Source of the DNA: JAOUJD01 sp963726405
Lineage (GTDB): Bacteria > Pseudomonadota > Gammaproteobacteria > Burkholderiales > Burkholderiaceae_F
Assembly (NCBI GenBank): GCA_963726405.1
Contig: CAVSCF010000001.1
Coordinates: 62,001-126,000, forward strand
Length of the DNA: 64,000 bases
Reading direction: 5' to 3'
A program made the translations under genes and the position numbers. Below are positions 16,151 through 24,378 of this stretch, piece after piece. The notes under the pieces were generated by a model. The model was not told where the DNA came from, made no database searches, and saw only the letters and a program-made list of their open reading frames with translations. Numbering within the stretch: position 1 is the stretch's first letter; every line of letters starts with the position of its first letter.

Positions 16151-17863
16151 TCACGGCAGCGTGACGTTCAGGCTCGCGTTGGTGTTCGTGCGCAGATCGG
16201 CGAAGGCGAGGACCGGCACGACGCGGGGTCGCACGAGGGGCGTGGTGCTGTTCCACACGCGCACGTAGGCGTAGTACACGGCACCCGGATTCGGCAGCGC
16301 GGCGGAGCCGGCCGGCAGGTTGCCCATGGTCACGGTGCCGCCGTTCCCGAGCGCGGTGTCGATCGACTGGCTGTTCACGATCGAGCCGAAGCGCGACACG
16401 ACCAGCTGACCCTTGTCGTAACGCCCTGCGGTGAGCGTTGCCACCTTGAGGTCGATCGAGCCCGCCACAGCCACGGCGGTATCGACGCCGAGCGCGGGAA
16501 ACGCGATGGTCGTGTTGCTGCCCGACGACGGAGGCAGCACGCCGACGCTGGCGCTCGTCGTGTACTGCACGGCGCCGGCGCGCGAGGCGAAGGCGCCCGC
16601 GCCTTCCTGGGGCACGACCGAGGCGAGCACCGGGTCGCCGCCCGCCACGTAGTTGCCGATGCGCAGGCCGCCGGAGGACAGCGGGAACGGGGTGCCGATG
16701 TCCCCCGTGAACGGATTGACGTTGCGGAACCGGACTTCGTACGGAACCTCGGTGGCGCCCGGCAGCGTCTGGAAGAAGTTCACCCAGCTGCCGGTCGGAT
16801 TGGCCGGACTGCCGAGCGATACGGTGTACTCGGCGGACGCCACGACGGGCAGGGGACTCGATGCCACGACCGTCGGATTGACGGCCGGCGTCGTGCCTCT
16901 CACTGCCGGCACGTTGCGAATGATCGTCGTTTCCATGTTGCGGCCGCGAACCAGGACGTCGAACGTCCTGCTCGCTGCGCTCGCTGGCACGTGCAGCGGG
17001 AACAGCGTGAAGGAACCGTCCGGCCGGATCGTGGTGGCGCGTGCCACGACGTGGCGGCTGCCGTCGGCCGCGAGTTCCTCCGCCTTGATCACCAGGTTGA
17101 ACGCGCCGTTCGGGTTCGACGATGACGCGAGCCCGGCGGTATCGACGCGCCCGACGATCGCGGCCGAGGTGTCGAGGTCGAAATAGCGCAGCCCGGGCTT
17201 CAGCGTGAACGCGACGCCGGAGCTGCTTGCGCCGAAGTCGGGGAAGCGGACGACATCGTGGTCGATGTCGAAGTCGAGCACGAGGCGCAAGGGTTTGGCG
17301 GCCGTGACGGTGAACGTGCCGAAGACGCCGACGCCTTCGCGCACGCCGCCGAGCTCGAGCGGGGCCACCTTCGCGTTGCCGCTCGCGTCGGTGTAGTTGA
17401 CCTGGTCGTTGAACTGCAGCCCGGCGCTTTGGGCCGACGGAACGAGCACGGCGTCATCGTCGACCAGCATCAACCGGATCTGCCTGTACGTTCCGACGGG
17501 CAGCTGCAGGTTGTCGAAAACGCTCGCGAGGTTGCCGTTCGCCAGTTGCGCGAGATCGACCGTGACGGGCTGGGCGAGCGGATAGCGGAGCCAGTCGCTG
17601 TCTTCCGGATGCGCATGGTCGAGCTTGTGGAAGCGGATCTCGCGGATGGTCACCCATACCTTGTCGAAGTCGGCGCTCGGCGCATCGGTCACCGCGACCG
17701 AGACGAGTCCGGTGGACTCGGGCGAGGCCGCGGGCGCGGCGGTGGTGCCTGCACCTCCGCCGCCGCATGCGGCCAGTACGGCGACAGTTGCGACAGCGAC
17801 CGACCCGGCCGCGAAGGTGACCCACCGGCGTGGCGGGTGCTGCAACAGATGATTGCGGTTCAT
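16151..17863 (-). CDS. DUF4382 domain lipoprotein
   Basis: A 570-residue exported lipoprotein. Start ATG 17863 follows a strong GGGAGGAG ribosome site. The signal peptide ends in the lipobox LAAC followed by a Gly-rich linker (GGGGAG). The mature N-terminus (GLVSVAVTDAPSADFDKVWV, then IREIRFHKL) is the DUF4382 pattern, a beta-sandwich found in surface lipoproteins. Later parts look like repeated beta-domains resembling carboxypeptidase-regulatory-like modules (RVDTAGLASSSNPNGAFNLV). It is monocistronic and converges with the acyl-CoA operon. About 155 bp of it (17086-17243) recur as a decayed copy at 22577-22730. Its role is unknown, possibly surface adhesion or structure. Confidence 0.8.
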   Translation of the reverse strand: MNRNHLLQHPPRRWVTFAAGSVAVATVAVLAACGGGGAGTTAAPAASPESTGLVSVAVTDAPSADFDKVWVTIREIRFHKLDHAHPEDSDWLRYPLAQPVTVDLAQLANGNLASVFDNLQLPVGTYRQIRLMLVDDDAVLVPSAQSAGLQFNDQVNYTDASGNAKVAPLELGGVREGVGVFGTFTVTAAKPLRLVLDFDIDHDVVRFPDFGASSSGVAFTLKPGLRYFDLDTSAAIVGRVDTAGLASSSNPNGAFNLVIKAEELAADGSRHVVARATTIRPDGSFTLFPLHVPASAASRTFDVLVRGRNMETTIIRNVPAVRGTTPAVNPTVVASSPLPVVASAEYTVSLGSPANPTGSWVNFFQTLPGATEVPYEVRFRNVNPFTGDIGTPFPLSSGGLRIGNYVAGGDPVLASVVPQEGAGAFASRAGAVQYTTSASVGVLPPSSGSNTTIAFPALGVDTAVAVAGSIDLKVATLTAGRYDKGQLVVSRFGSIVNSQSIDTALGNGGTVTMGNLPAGSAALPNPGAVYYAYVRVWNSTTPLVRPRVVPVLAFADLRTNTNASLNVTLP

Positions 17864-18334
17864 TTTCTTCTCCTCCCGTGGATGCGAATGGGGTTGCCAT
17901 CTGCAGACCGGCGCCACCTGTGTGACGCAAGCCGCGGTCGCATTGAAAGCTCAATCGGGCGGTCAGGCGGCCTCCTTTGGTGAGCGTTTGTAACGCGGGG
18001 TTACCGGAATCCCTGCCGCGGCCCGGTGTTCTCGATACGAATCGAAACATTTGACCGCCGAGCGGCGGACGGCCCAACCGGATGTGATCGTGCGCGGCCT
18101 CTCGGAACAGCGTTCGAGGGCGGCCAACCAGGCAGGCGCCGCTCGAGGAGTTCGCAGGCGACCAATAACGCGCTATGCAGTGAAGACGCCCGACATAAAG
18201 CCTGTTCTGATCGTTGCGCCTGCGGGAGTCGAGTCCGAACTCGAACCTTGGATGCGCCCCCAACGCAAATGGCCTCGTCGCCCTTGGGCGACGAGGCCGA
18301 TCATGGCGCTCTCAATCACGCCGATCTGTGCGAC
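17864..18334. other. Intergenic region upstream of the DUF4382 gene
   Basis: This region of 471 bases holds the 5' region of the DUF4382 gene and, at its far end, the terminator of the cupin gene. No open frame in it shows a ribosome site or recognisable product. Confidence 0.5.
18271..18298 (-). terminator. Terminator downstream of the cupin gene
   Basis: A perfect 13-bp inverted repeat GGCCTCGTCGCCC / GGGCGACGAGGCC separated by only TT lies 37 bases beyond the cupin stop. On the minus strand it is followed by ATTTGCG, a weak T-rich tail. It is a good candidate intrinsic terminator for the methyltransferase-cupin unit. Confidence 0.7.
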
Positions 18335-18832
18335 TTACTGCGCGCGCGGGTCGTCGTTCTTGTTCGCGTACGTGATGTCGAACGGCCCGAGCCCGGTAAT
18401 CTGGACCACCGACTCGGTTTCCGCGATGGCGTAATGGGCGGTGCCCGCCGGCAGGTTGACGAAGCTCGCCGCCGGCAGGGGCTTGAACGCGGCGCGGTCG
18501 ATCTTCTCGCCGGCGATGATCGAGAAGCGACCGGAGAGCACGGTGACGAGTTCATCCTTCGAGTGACGGTGCGGCGGCACGACGAACCCCGCGGGGAAGC
18601 GAAGCCGCAGCACGAAGGGGCCTTCCTTCCCCGGGTTGCCGTACAGCACGGAGGCTTGCGCGCCGCTCGGCAGCGAAGGCGGCGCGGCGCCCCAGGCGAC
18701 GGCGTCGCCGGCGACGATGGTCGGATCTTTCTCGGTGCCCGTGTGGACGGCGGCGCTCGTCAGTGCAAAGCCGGCGCCGGCGGCAAACACGAGGGGACGA
18801 ACGAACCGGATGGAACGAAGTACGTGTTTCAT
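18335..18832 (-). CDS. Exported cupin-domain protein
   Basis: A 165-residue protein with a signal peptide (MKHVLRSIRFVRPLVFAAGA, cleavage near TSAAVH) and a single cupin beta-barrel. Cupin motif 1 is seen in PPHRHSKDELVTVLSGRFSI (His-x-His and Glu metal ligands) and motif 2 in PAGTAHYAIAE. It therefore probably binds a divalent metal in the periplasm. AGGAG lies upstream of the ATG. It follows the methyltransferase gene by 35 bases on the same strand, so the two are co-transcribed and probably both governed by the divergent SARP-like regulator. The enzymatic role is unknown. Confidence 0.8.
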   Translation of the reverse strand: MKHVLRSIRFVRPLVFAAGAGFALTSAAVHTGTEKDPTIVAGDAVAWGAAPPSLPSGAQASVLYGNPGKEGPFVLRLRFPAGFVVPPHRHSKDELVTVLSGRFSIIAGEKIDRAAFKPLPAASFVNLPAGTAHYAIAETESVVQITGLGPFDITYANKNDDPRAQ

Positions 18833-18867
18833 GCTGTGCTCCTGTGCAAGGGTGGGAGGCAAGGCGT

Positions 18868-19719
18868 TCAGTCGCGTGTGATCACGACTTCCAGGTACTC
18901 GCTGGGGACGACCATCGTCCCGTCTGCCGCGCGGTTGAAGCGCGTGATCAGGTGCTTCAGTTCGCCTTCGAGCGTCGCCTGCGCGGCGGAATCGAGCGAG
19001 GCGAAAGCCTTCAGCAGCGGCCCGTAGTAGGACTTGAAGACATGGATCCAGTGGTCCGGCGACTGATAGCGGAAGACGAAGTGCCGCTGCGTGCTGTCGA
19101 TGCCGCTGGCATGCGGCTCGAACAGTTCGTCGATGCGGGCGCGCGTTCCCCACAGCGCCGGCGAACGGACTCCCGGCGCGGGCGGAACGAACTTGCCCAG
19201 CGTCTTGAACAACTGACCGATGAAGCCGTCCGGAGTCCAGTTGGCCAGCCCGATCTTGCCGCCGTGCCGGCACACGCGCACCATTTCGGCGGCGGCGCGG
19301 TCCTGGTCGGGCGTGAACATCACGCCGAACGTCGACATCACGACGTCGAAACTCTCGTCGTCGAACGGCAGGTTCTCGGCGTCGGCCTCGCGGAATTCGA
19401 TCGCTAGCCGGTCGGCGGACGCGCGTTCGCGTGCGCGCTCGAGCAGTTCTGGGACGTAGTCGGTGGCAGTGACTTCGCCCCAGCGGCGGGCCGCCGCGAG
19501 GCTGGCATTGCCATTTCCCGCGGCGACGTCGAGGACTCGCTGGCCGGACCTCAGGTCCAGCGCCTCGCACAGGTCTTCGCCGACGATTTGCAGCGTGGTT
19601 CCGACGACCGCGTAGTCTCCGGATGACCAGGCGAGGCGTTGGCGCGCCTTGACGGCGGCAAGTCCCTCCTGAACGGCGGGTTGGCGGTCTTGATTGATGG
19701 GAGCGACAGCGGTATCCAT
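18868..19719 (-). CDS. Class I SAM-dependent methyltransferase
   Basis: A 283-residue cytoplasmic methyltransferase of the UbiE/Coq5-like group. Motif I is RVLDVAAGNGNASLAAAR, the acidic end of strand 2 is TATDYVPELLERAR, and EFREADAENLPFDDESFDVV carries motifs II and III. The C-terminal part (HWIHVFKSYYGPLLKAF) is typical of small-molecule methyltransferases. ATG 19719 has GGAGGA upstream. The substrate is unknown. It lies divergent from the SARP-like regulator with a 107-base shared promoter region and upstream of the cupin gene. Confidence 0.85.
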   Translation of the reverse strand: MDTAVAPINQDRQPAVQEGLAAVKARQRLAWSSGDYAVVGTTLQIVGEDLCEALDLRSGQRVLDVAAGNGNASLAAARRWGEVTATDYVPELLERARERASADRLAIEFREADAENLPFDDESFDVVMSTFGVMFTPDQDRAAAEMVRVCRHGGKIGLANWTPDGFIGQLFKTLGKFVPPAPGVRSPALWGTRARIDELFEPHASGIDSTQRHFVFRYQSPDHWIHVFKSYYGPLLKAFASLDSAAQATLEGELKHLITRFNRAADGTMVVPSEYLEVVITRD

Positions 19720-19826
19720 GCATTCCTCCGTGTGGTGTTCTGGATGCGGTGCCCGTAGCGACGAGGCATCGACGAGACGTACCCTAGCCACCGGTCGTGT
19801 GAGCCAGCGTGGGTGCCGCCGTGGAA
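19720..19826. promoter_or_regulatory. Divergent promoter region, methyltransferase and SARP-like regulator
   Basis: This spacer of 107 bases separates two genes transcribed away from each other, so it must contain both promoters and is the likely binding place of the regulator itself. No clear -35/-10 pair or long repeat was found. Confidence 0.4.
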
Positions 19827-21842
19827 ATGGACGCAAAGCCTCCTGAAGCCGCGCGGCCGACAGGCCGCGTCGCGACCGAGATCCGGCTGCTCGGTCCGCT
19901 GGCCGTCGCGCGTGGCGGCGCGCACGTCGAGCTGCCCCCCTCACGCAAGGCGCGGGCTCTCCTTGCCTACCTCGCGCTGACGCCCCAGCCGGTCTCGCGC
20001 TCCACGCTGTGCGAACTGCTGTGGGATGGCACGGACGACCCGCGCGGAGAACTGCGCTGGTGCCTGAGCCGGGTCCGCACCGTCCTTGGCGACGCCGCGC
20101 CCCTGATTTCGCACGAGGACGCGGTGCGGCTGGACGTTTCCGGCGTTGCCATCGACGTCGCGGCACTGGATGCGGCGCTCACGAGCGCACGCGTGAGCGA
20201 CCTCGACGTCGATCGTTGCCGCCAGTTGCTCACGCTCTTCGGCGGCGACTTCCTCCAGGGCCTGGAGGTCGAGGGCAGCCCGCACTTCAGCGCGTGGCTC
20301 ACGGCCCAGCGGCGCCGCTTCCGCGATTGCCACGCGGAGCTCCTCGAGCGGCTCGCAGCGGCCGCCCCGGATGACGAGTCACTGCAGTACCTGGAGCAGT
20401 GGCGGCAGCTCGCTCCGTATGACCAGAAAGTGCACCAGATGCTGCTGAACGCGCTTGCGCGGCGCGGCCGCGTGCGGGAAGCCGAGGAACATCTGCGGGC
20501 CGCCGTGCGACTCTTCGAAGACGAGGGCCTCGATTGCGCTCCGCTGCACGCCGCATGGCTGGCCGCGCGGGACGTGCAGGAGCCGTTGCCTGCCGCGGTT
20601 GCCGCTGCGCCGGCACCGGAACCGGAAATGCCGCGCGACGCGACGGGAACACAGGCGGCGCGGCGGGCCTCGATCGCCGTGATGCCGTTCACCGAGCAAG
20701 GCGTGGCCAGTGCGCCCGGCGGGACCGCCGACGCCCTCGCTTACGACGTCATCACGCGGCTCGCGAAGCTTCGCAGCCTGTTCGTCATTGCGCAGGGCAC
20801 GGTGTTCGAACTGAAAGCGCGCGGCCTTGCCGCCGGCGAGGCCGCGCGCATGCTGAACGTCGACTACGTGATCGACGGGTCGGTCCGGCGCGACGGCAAA
20901 GCCCTCACGGTGAGCGTCGAACTGATCGAAGCGCGTTCGGGCCGGGTCGTGTGGGCCGACGTGCTGAAGCAGCCGAAGGCCGACGCGCTGCTGGTGCTCG
21001 ACGAGATCGGCAATCGCATCGTCGCCTCCATCGCGAGCGAAGTCGAAACGCTCGAGCGCAACCGCGCCGTGCTCAAGCCTCCCAGTTCCCTGGACGCCTG
21101 GGAGTCGCACCACCGCGGCCTGTGGCACATGTACCGCTTCAGCAAGACGGACAACGAGCAGGCGCAGCGGTTCTTCCAGAAGGCGGTGCATCTCGACCCG
21201 ACCTTTTCCCGCGCCTACGCGGGCCTGTCGTTCACCTATTTCCAGAGCGCTTTCCAGCGCTGGGCCGAGCGCGGCCCAGCGGCCGATCGCGCGTTCGAGG
21301 TCGCCGGTCAGGCGCTGATGGCCGACGATCGCGATCCCGCCGCGCACTGGGCGATGGGGCGTGCGCTATGGCTGCGCACGCGGCAGGAGCAATGCATCGC
21401 GGAACTCGAGCAGGCGGTCGATCTCAGCCCGAACTTCGCGCTGGCGCACTACACGCTCGCCTTCGTTCAGTCGCAGGCGGGCGATCCGCGCGCCGCCATT
21501 CGCGCGTCGGACTACTCGCGCAGCTTGAGTCCGTACGATCCCCTGCTGTTCGGCATGCTGGGAGCGCGCGCGATGGCGCTCGTTCGGCTGGGCGACTTCG
21601 CGGAGGCGGCCGCGTTCGCGATGCAGGCGGCCGGCCGCCCGAACGCGCACGTGCACATCCAGGCCATCGCCGCCTTCAGCCTCGCACTCGCCGGTTCGAT
21701 GGAAGAAGCGGAGTCGTACGCCGCGGCGGTCCGGAAGGCGAATCCTTCGTACACCGCGGCGGACTTCTTCGGCGCCTTCCGGTTCGACGCCCACGGCATC
21801 GCGACCTTCCGCAAAGGGGCCAAGCGGCTGGGAATGGCGTGA
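19827..21842 (+). CDS. SARP/BTAD-type regulator with TolB-like and TPR domains
   Basis: A 671-residue regulator. Residues about 15-95 form an OmpR-like winged-helix domain of the SARP kind (IRLLGPLAVARGGAHVELPP, RKARALLAYLALTPQPVSRS, LCELLWDGTDDPRGELRWCL). Residues about 100-240 resemble the bacterial transcriptional activation (BTAD) helical repeat. Residues about 275-410 (ASIAVMPFTEQG, NVDYVIDGSVRRDGKALTVS) resemble the domain seen in adenylate-cyclase-like TPR proteins. TPR repeats fill the C-terminus. No nucleotide-binding site is seen. I prefer ATG 19827; GTG codons at 19809 and 19821 are also in frame. Divergence from the methyltransferase-cupin pair suggests it controls them. Confidence 0.8.
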   Translation: MDAKPPEAARPTGRVATEIRLLGPLAVARGGAHVELPPSRKARALLAYLALTPQPVSRSTLCELLWDGTDDPRGELRWCLSRVRTVLGDAAPLISHEDAVRLDVSGVAIDVAALDAALTSARVSDLDVDRCRQLLTLFGGDFLQGLEVEGSPHFSAWLTAQRRRFRDCHAELLERLAAAAPDDESLQYLEQWRQLAPYDQKVHQMLLNALARRGRVREAEEHLRAAVRLFEDEGLDCAPLHAAWLAARDVQEPLPAAVAAAPAPEPEMPRDATGTQAARRASIAVMPFTEQGVASAPGGTADALAYDVITRLAKLRSLFVIAQGTVFELKARGLAAGEAARMLNVDYVIDGSVRRDGKALTVSVELIEARSGRVVWADVLKQPKADALLVLDEIGNRIVASIASEVETLERNRAVLKPPSSLDAWESHHRGLWHMYRFSKTDNEQAQRFFQKAVHLDPTFSRAYAGLSFTYFQSAFQRWAERGPAADRAFEVAGQALMADDRDPAAHWAMGRALWLRTRQEQCIAELEQAVDLSPNFALAHYTLAFVQSQAGDPRAAIRASDYSRSLSPYDPLLFGMLGARAMALVRLGDFAEAAAFAMQAAGRPNAHVHIQAIAAFSLALAGSMEEAESYAAAVRKANPSYTAADFFGAFRFDAHGIATFRKGAKRLGMA

Positions 21843-21880
21843 TCGAATGGTGGCGCCGCCTGGCCCGCGGGCCGCGTGAG

Positions 21881-22093
21881 TCAGGCCGTGGCTTTGGCGC
21901 GCAGCGGCGGCGTGCCCTCGTGTACCGCGCCGGCGATTTCCTTGCGGAACTCGGGCGTGTCCTTTTCTCCGTGGACGGCCACTGCATGCTGGACCGCGGC
22001 CTCGATGAGTTCCTGGTCGGTATCCGCCGAAATCGCGATCGAGCACTTCATCTCGCTCGGAAACTCGCGGCAATCGATGTATTTGCGGCTCAT
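21881..22093 (-). CDS. DUF1059 small protein
   Basis: A 70-residue protein (MSRKYIDCREFPSEMKCSIA...) with Cys8, Cys17 and His residues in the DUF1059 pattern. The family is described as small, possibly metal-binding proteins. It has no signal peptide. The ATG at 22093 was chosen because the conserved domain starts immediately. An upstream extension is in frame but not family-like. It converges with the SARP-like regulator, 38 bases apart. Confidence 0.8.
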   Translation of the reverse strand: MSRKYIDCREFPSEMKCSIAISADTDQELIEAAVQHAVAVHGEKDTPEFRKEIAGAVHEGTPPLRAKATA

Positions 22094-22361
22094 GTCGTTC
22101 TCCACTGTTCCGCGCCAGGGCGGGAGGAACGGGCGCCAGCGTGTTGGCGCGGACTTGCCGCACCGGCGCCGCCTTCCCGGAGCATCCAATCGCAGACGAC
22201 CCGGGCGTCGATCTTGAAGCGAGATCCGACTCTAGACACTCCGTTTGCGGTTCAGTAGTCGCCGAATTGCGGCACGCATTACTACGAACGACCGGCGCCC
22301 TTGCTTTCGCACCCGCGTCGGGCGAGCCCCCCGCCCTCGGCTGAAGTGCCCCTGGTGATCC
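22094..22361. other. Intergenic region upstream of the DUF1059 gene
   Basis: This stretch of 268 bases holds the DUF1059 5' region. No gene or repeat was recognised. Its far end borders the decayed gene fragments starting at 22362. Confidence 0.4.
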
Positions 22362-22576
22362 CTAACGAAGCTGCTGCAGGTAGTCGAGCAACGCCTCGGT
22401 GTCCGGATTGCCGGCGCGCGCCCGCTTCGCGGCTGCAACGCTCGGCGGCAGATTCGGGGCGGCGCTTTCCAGCGCGAATGCCGCTGCGCGCAGTTCCTCG
22501 CGATTGCGCCGGGCGCCGACGCCGTCGAGTGGCAGGGCGGGATTGCCGTGTCCTTGCGCGGAGTGCCTTTGACCTC
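22362..22576 (-). pseudogene. Truncated monoheme cytochrome c fragment
   Basis: The minus-strand translation GNPALPLDGVGARRNREELR ... GNPDTEALLDYLQQLR matches the C-terminal two thirds of the intact monoheme cytochrome at 32087-32506 (GNPSLPLDGVGDRRSRDELR ... DPDTEAVLDYLQQLR). The copy stops at the heme site: where the intact gene reads CVVCHSA, this one reads GGQRHSA, so both Cys are gone. The signal/anchor part is missing. It is a dead paralogue whose break point abuts the DUF4382 fragment. Confidence 0.75.
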
Positions 22577-22730
22577 CGACTTCGCGCAAGCAACTCCAGC
22601 GTCGCGTTCACGCTGAAGCCCGGGCTGCGCTACTTCGACCTCGACACCTCGGCCGCCATCGTCGGGCGTGTCGATAAGGCGTGGCTCGCGTCGACGTCGA
22701 ACCCGAACGGCGCGTTCAACCTGGTGATCA
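22577..22730 (+). pseudogene. Decayed copy of an internal piece of the DUF4382 gene
   Basis: About 154 bases (protein VAFTLKPGLRYFDLDTSAAI..., SNPNGAFNLVI) are nearly identical to 17086-17243 inside the DUF4382 gene, but in the opposite orientation relative to the window. One G is missing near the start (CTTCGCGCAAGC for CTTCGGCGCAAGC), and the similarity stops abruptly at TGATCA on the 3' side. It cannot encode a functional protein. It shows that this locus collected pieces of at least two other genes in the window. Confidence 0.8.
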
Positions 22731-22928
22731 CATCTGCTTGCCGGCGTCGTCGTCAACGGACAACTGCGCGTCGAGGACGCTTCCGGCCGCGAACTGCGCC
22801 AGCAGGACGTCGGCACGGCACGGCTGGGCGGTGCGACGTTCATCGCGCGCTTCCGAGTTCGAGCCGATCACTGCGCGGCGCAGCGCGCAATCCGGTTTAC
22901 GTGTCGCGGTCGACCTGGTTGCGCGACG
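22731..22928 (+). other. Possible third gene fragment, unidentified
   Basis: One plus-strand frame reads LAGVVVNGQLRVEDASGREL, then RQQDVGTARLGGATFIARF, which looks like real beta-rich protein but has no start or stop of its own and joins directly to the DUF4382 fragment. I do not recognise the parent gene. Confidence 0.35.
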
Positions 22929-22958
22929 GCAGGAAGAGATCGATCGATCTCTTCCTGC
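22929..22958 (-). terminator. Perfect 30-bp palindrome, likely terminator of the OB-fold gene
   Basis: Half-site GCAGGAAGAGATCGA followed directly by its reverse complement, centred on ATCGATCGAT, lies 6 bases beyond the stop of the 22965-23672 gene. It can form a long hairpin. No strong T-run follows on the minus strand. Confidence 0.55.
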
Positions 22959-22964
22959 GCCCCG

Positions 22965-23672
22965 TCACTTCGTCACTTTCGCGTCCTCGACCAGCACCTT
23001 GTAGCTGTACCCCGAGCCGAGGTTGCGATCCGTCCTCACCGTCCCGCTGACGACCACGACGTCGCCTGGCTTGGCGGTGCCGCTGGTCACCACGAGCACG
23101 TCGTTGCTGCCGTCCTTGGCGGAGCCGGTGCCATCCCGCAGGTGCAGCCAGTTCTTGCCCATCACGTCCGCGGTGAACTTCACGACCTGGCCGCGGACGG
23201 TCACCGGCTTGTCCTTGAGGGACGCCGCGCCCGTGACGATTTCGGCCACGGTGCGGGCGTCGGCGCCCTTGGCCTTCTCGATCTTCACGTCCGGAATGGC
23301 CGGCGCCTTGCCGGCTGCGGCATGCATGGCCGCGATGTCCGGCGCAGCGGCCTGTCCCTCACCGCCGGCGAGCGTGCCGAACACGATGCGGTCGAACGTC
23401 CGGTTCAGCGACTTGCTGTGGAAGCCGTTCATCGGCTGGGCGTTCGCGATGCTGACGTCCGCACCGACCTTGACCGGCGCCTTCGGAACCGCCGCCCACA
23501 CTTCGCCGTCCTTCGTCCGCATTCGCAGGTACGTGTACTGGTCGACGTCCTTGACCTCGAGCACGGTTCCGGTGAGCGGCCCTGCCTGGGCTGGCGCTGG
23601 AGGGGCGGCCCCGGCGCCAATGGACCCGAGGACCAGCAGGAGGGGCAGGAGCCGGAGCAGGAGCGTCTTCAT
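22965..23672 (-). CDS. Exported two-domain OB-fold protein (NrfJ-like)
   Basis: A 235-residue periplasmic protein. After a signal peptide (MKTLLLRLLPLLLVLGSIGA, cleavage near GAA), residues about 33-100 (LTGTVLEVKDVDQYTYLRMR, EVWAAVPKAPVKVGADVSI, then MNGFHSKSLNRTFDRIVF) resemble the OB-fold domain of NrfJ-like proteins found near multiheme cytochromes. Residues about 150-235 (PVTVRGQVVKFTADVMGKNW, LHLRDGTG) form a second OB fold. It may assist cytochrome maturation or bind a small ligand. It lies about 700 bases upstream of the multiheme cytochrome cluster on the other strand, which supports a redox link but does not prove it. Confidence 0.7.
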   Translation of the reverse strand: MKTLLLRLLPLLLVLGSIGAGAAPPAPAQAGPLTGTVLEVKDVDQYTYLRMRTKDGEVWAAVPKAPVKVGADVSIANAQPMNGFHSKSLNRTFDRIVFGTLAGGEGQAAAPDIAAMHAAAGKAPAIPDVKIEKAKGADARTVAEIVTGAASLKDKPVTVRGQVVKFTADVMGKNWLHLRDGTGSAKDGSNDVLVVTSGTAKPGDVVVVSGTVRTDRNLGSGYSYKVLVEDAKVTK

Positions 23673-23775
23673 GGAAACCTTCCAGAGTGTGGTCGGCGCG
23701 ATCATCGCCAGCACGCCTGCGAGCAGAACTGATCGCCGACAAGTAATGCGACACCCCGAGGGCATCGCGCGAAAG

Positions 23776-24180
23776 CTACTCGACGAGACCGATTCTGCCC
23801 GTCCCCGAGGTGATGAACCAGTACCGCCCCAGCGCATCCATCGCCGCGTTGCGAATGCCGGAGCGCGCGGTGAGCGGCACGACCTTGAACTCGCCGGTCG
23901 CTGGATCGAGTACGGCGATCGAGTCGGCCTGGAACTCCGTGACCCATACGCGTCCACCCGGGCCGACGTTGACCGAGTACGGACCCGCGTTCGGCCCGCC
24001 CGGCATCGCGTACTGCTTCACCACCTTGTTCGCGGCGCCGCCCACCTCCGAGAGCCGGCCCGCGCCGTACAAGGACACCCGGATCCTGCCGTCGGTGGCG
24101 ACCGACACGCGCCGCGGCGCCGGCCCGCGCTTCTTCGCGCTCTTGATACGGGGCGCTGGAGAGTCCCGGCCGCGCATCAT
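23776..24180 (-). pseudogene. Truncated Vgb-like beta-propeller (streptogramin-lyase family)
   Basis: The 134-residue translation contains the C-terminal blades of a Vgb/SMP-30-like propeller (ADGRIRVSLYGAGRLSEV-like repeats, GPYSVNVGPGGRVWVTEFQA, AAMDALGRYWFITSGTGRIG). A full protein of this family has about 300 residues and six or seven blades; here the N-terminal half is absent, and the first residues (MMRGRDSPAP) look non-native. It is probably a 5'-truncated remnant, consistent with the neighbouring debris. A short expressed protein cannot be excluded. Confidence 0.6.
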
Positions 24181-24378
24181 CCGTTCGGTTTGGCCGTCGT
24201 CCCGCCTTGACGCGTCAGGAGAAGCGTCGGCCTGCCAGGGATGACATTTGTCAAACGTGTCAAGTCCTCACTTGCTTAGCTTGGGCGTCGCTACATCGGG
24301 AGACACGCAGATCGGAACCGCGACCTGCTGTTGCGCACCGCAGGGCACTTTGATGACGGCAGTCGAATGGAGAAGAAC

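Noticed and set aside
18190..18260. Possible tRNA-like sequence (GGGAGTCGAGTCCGAACTCGAACC)
   Set aside because: It cannot be folded into a complete cloverleaf; no acceptor stem matches.
21860..21875. Short palindrome GGCCCGCGGGCC as a terminator
   Set aside because: It has no loop and no T-run, and such strings are expected by chance at this GC content.
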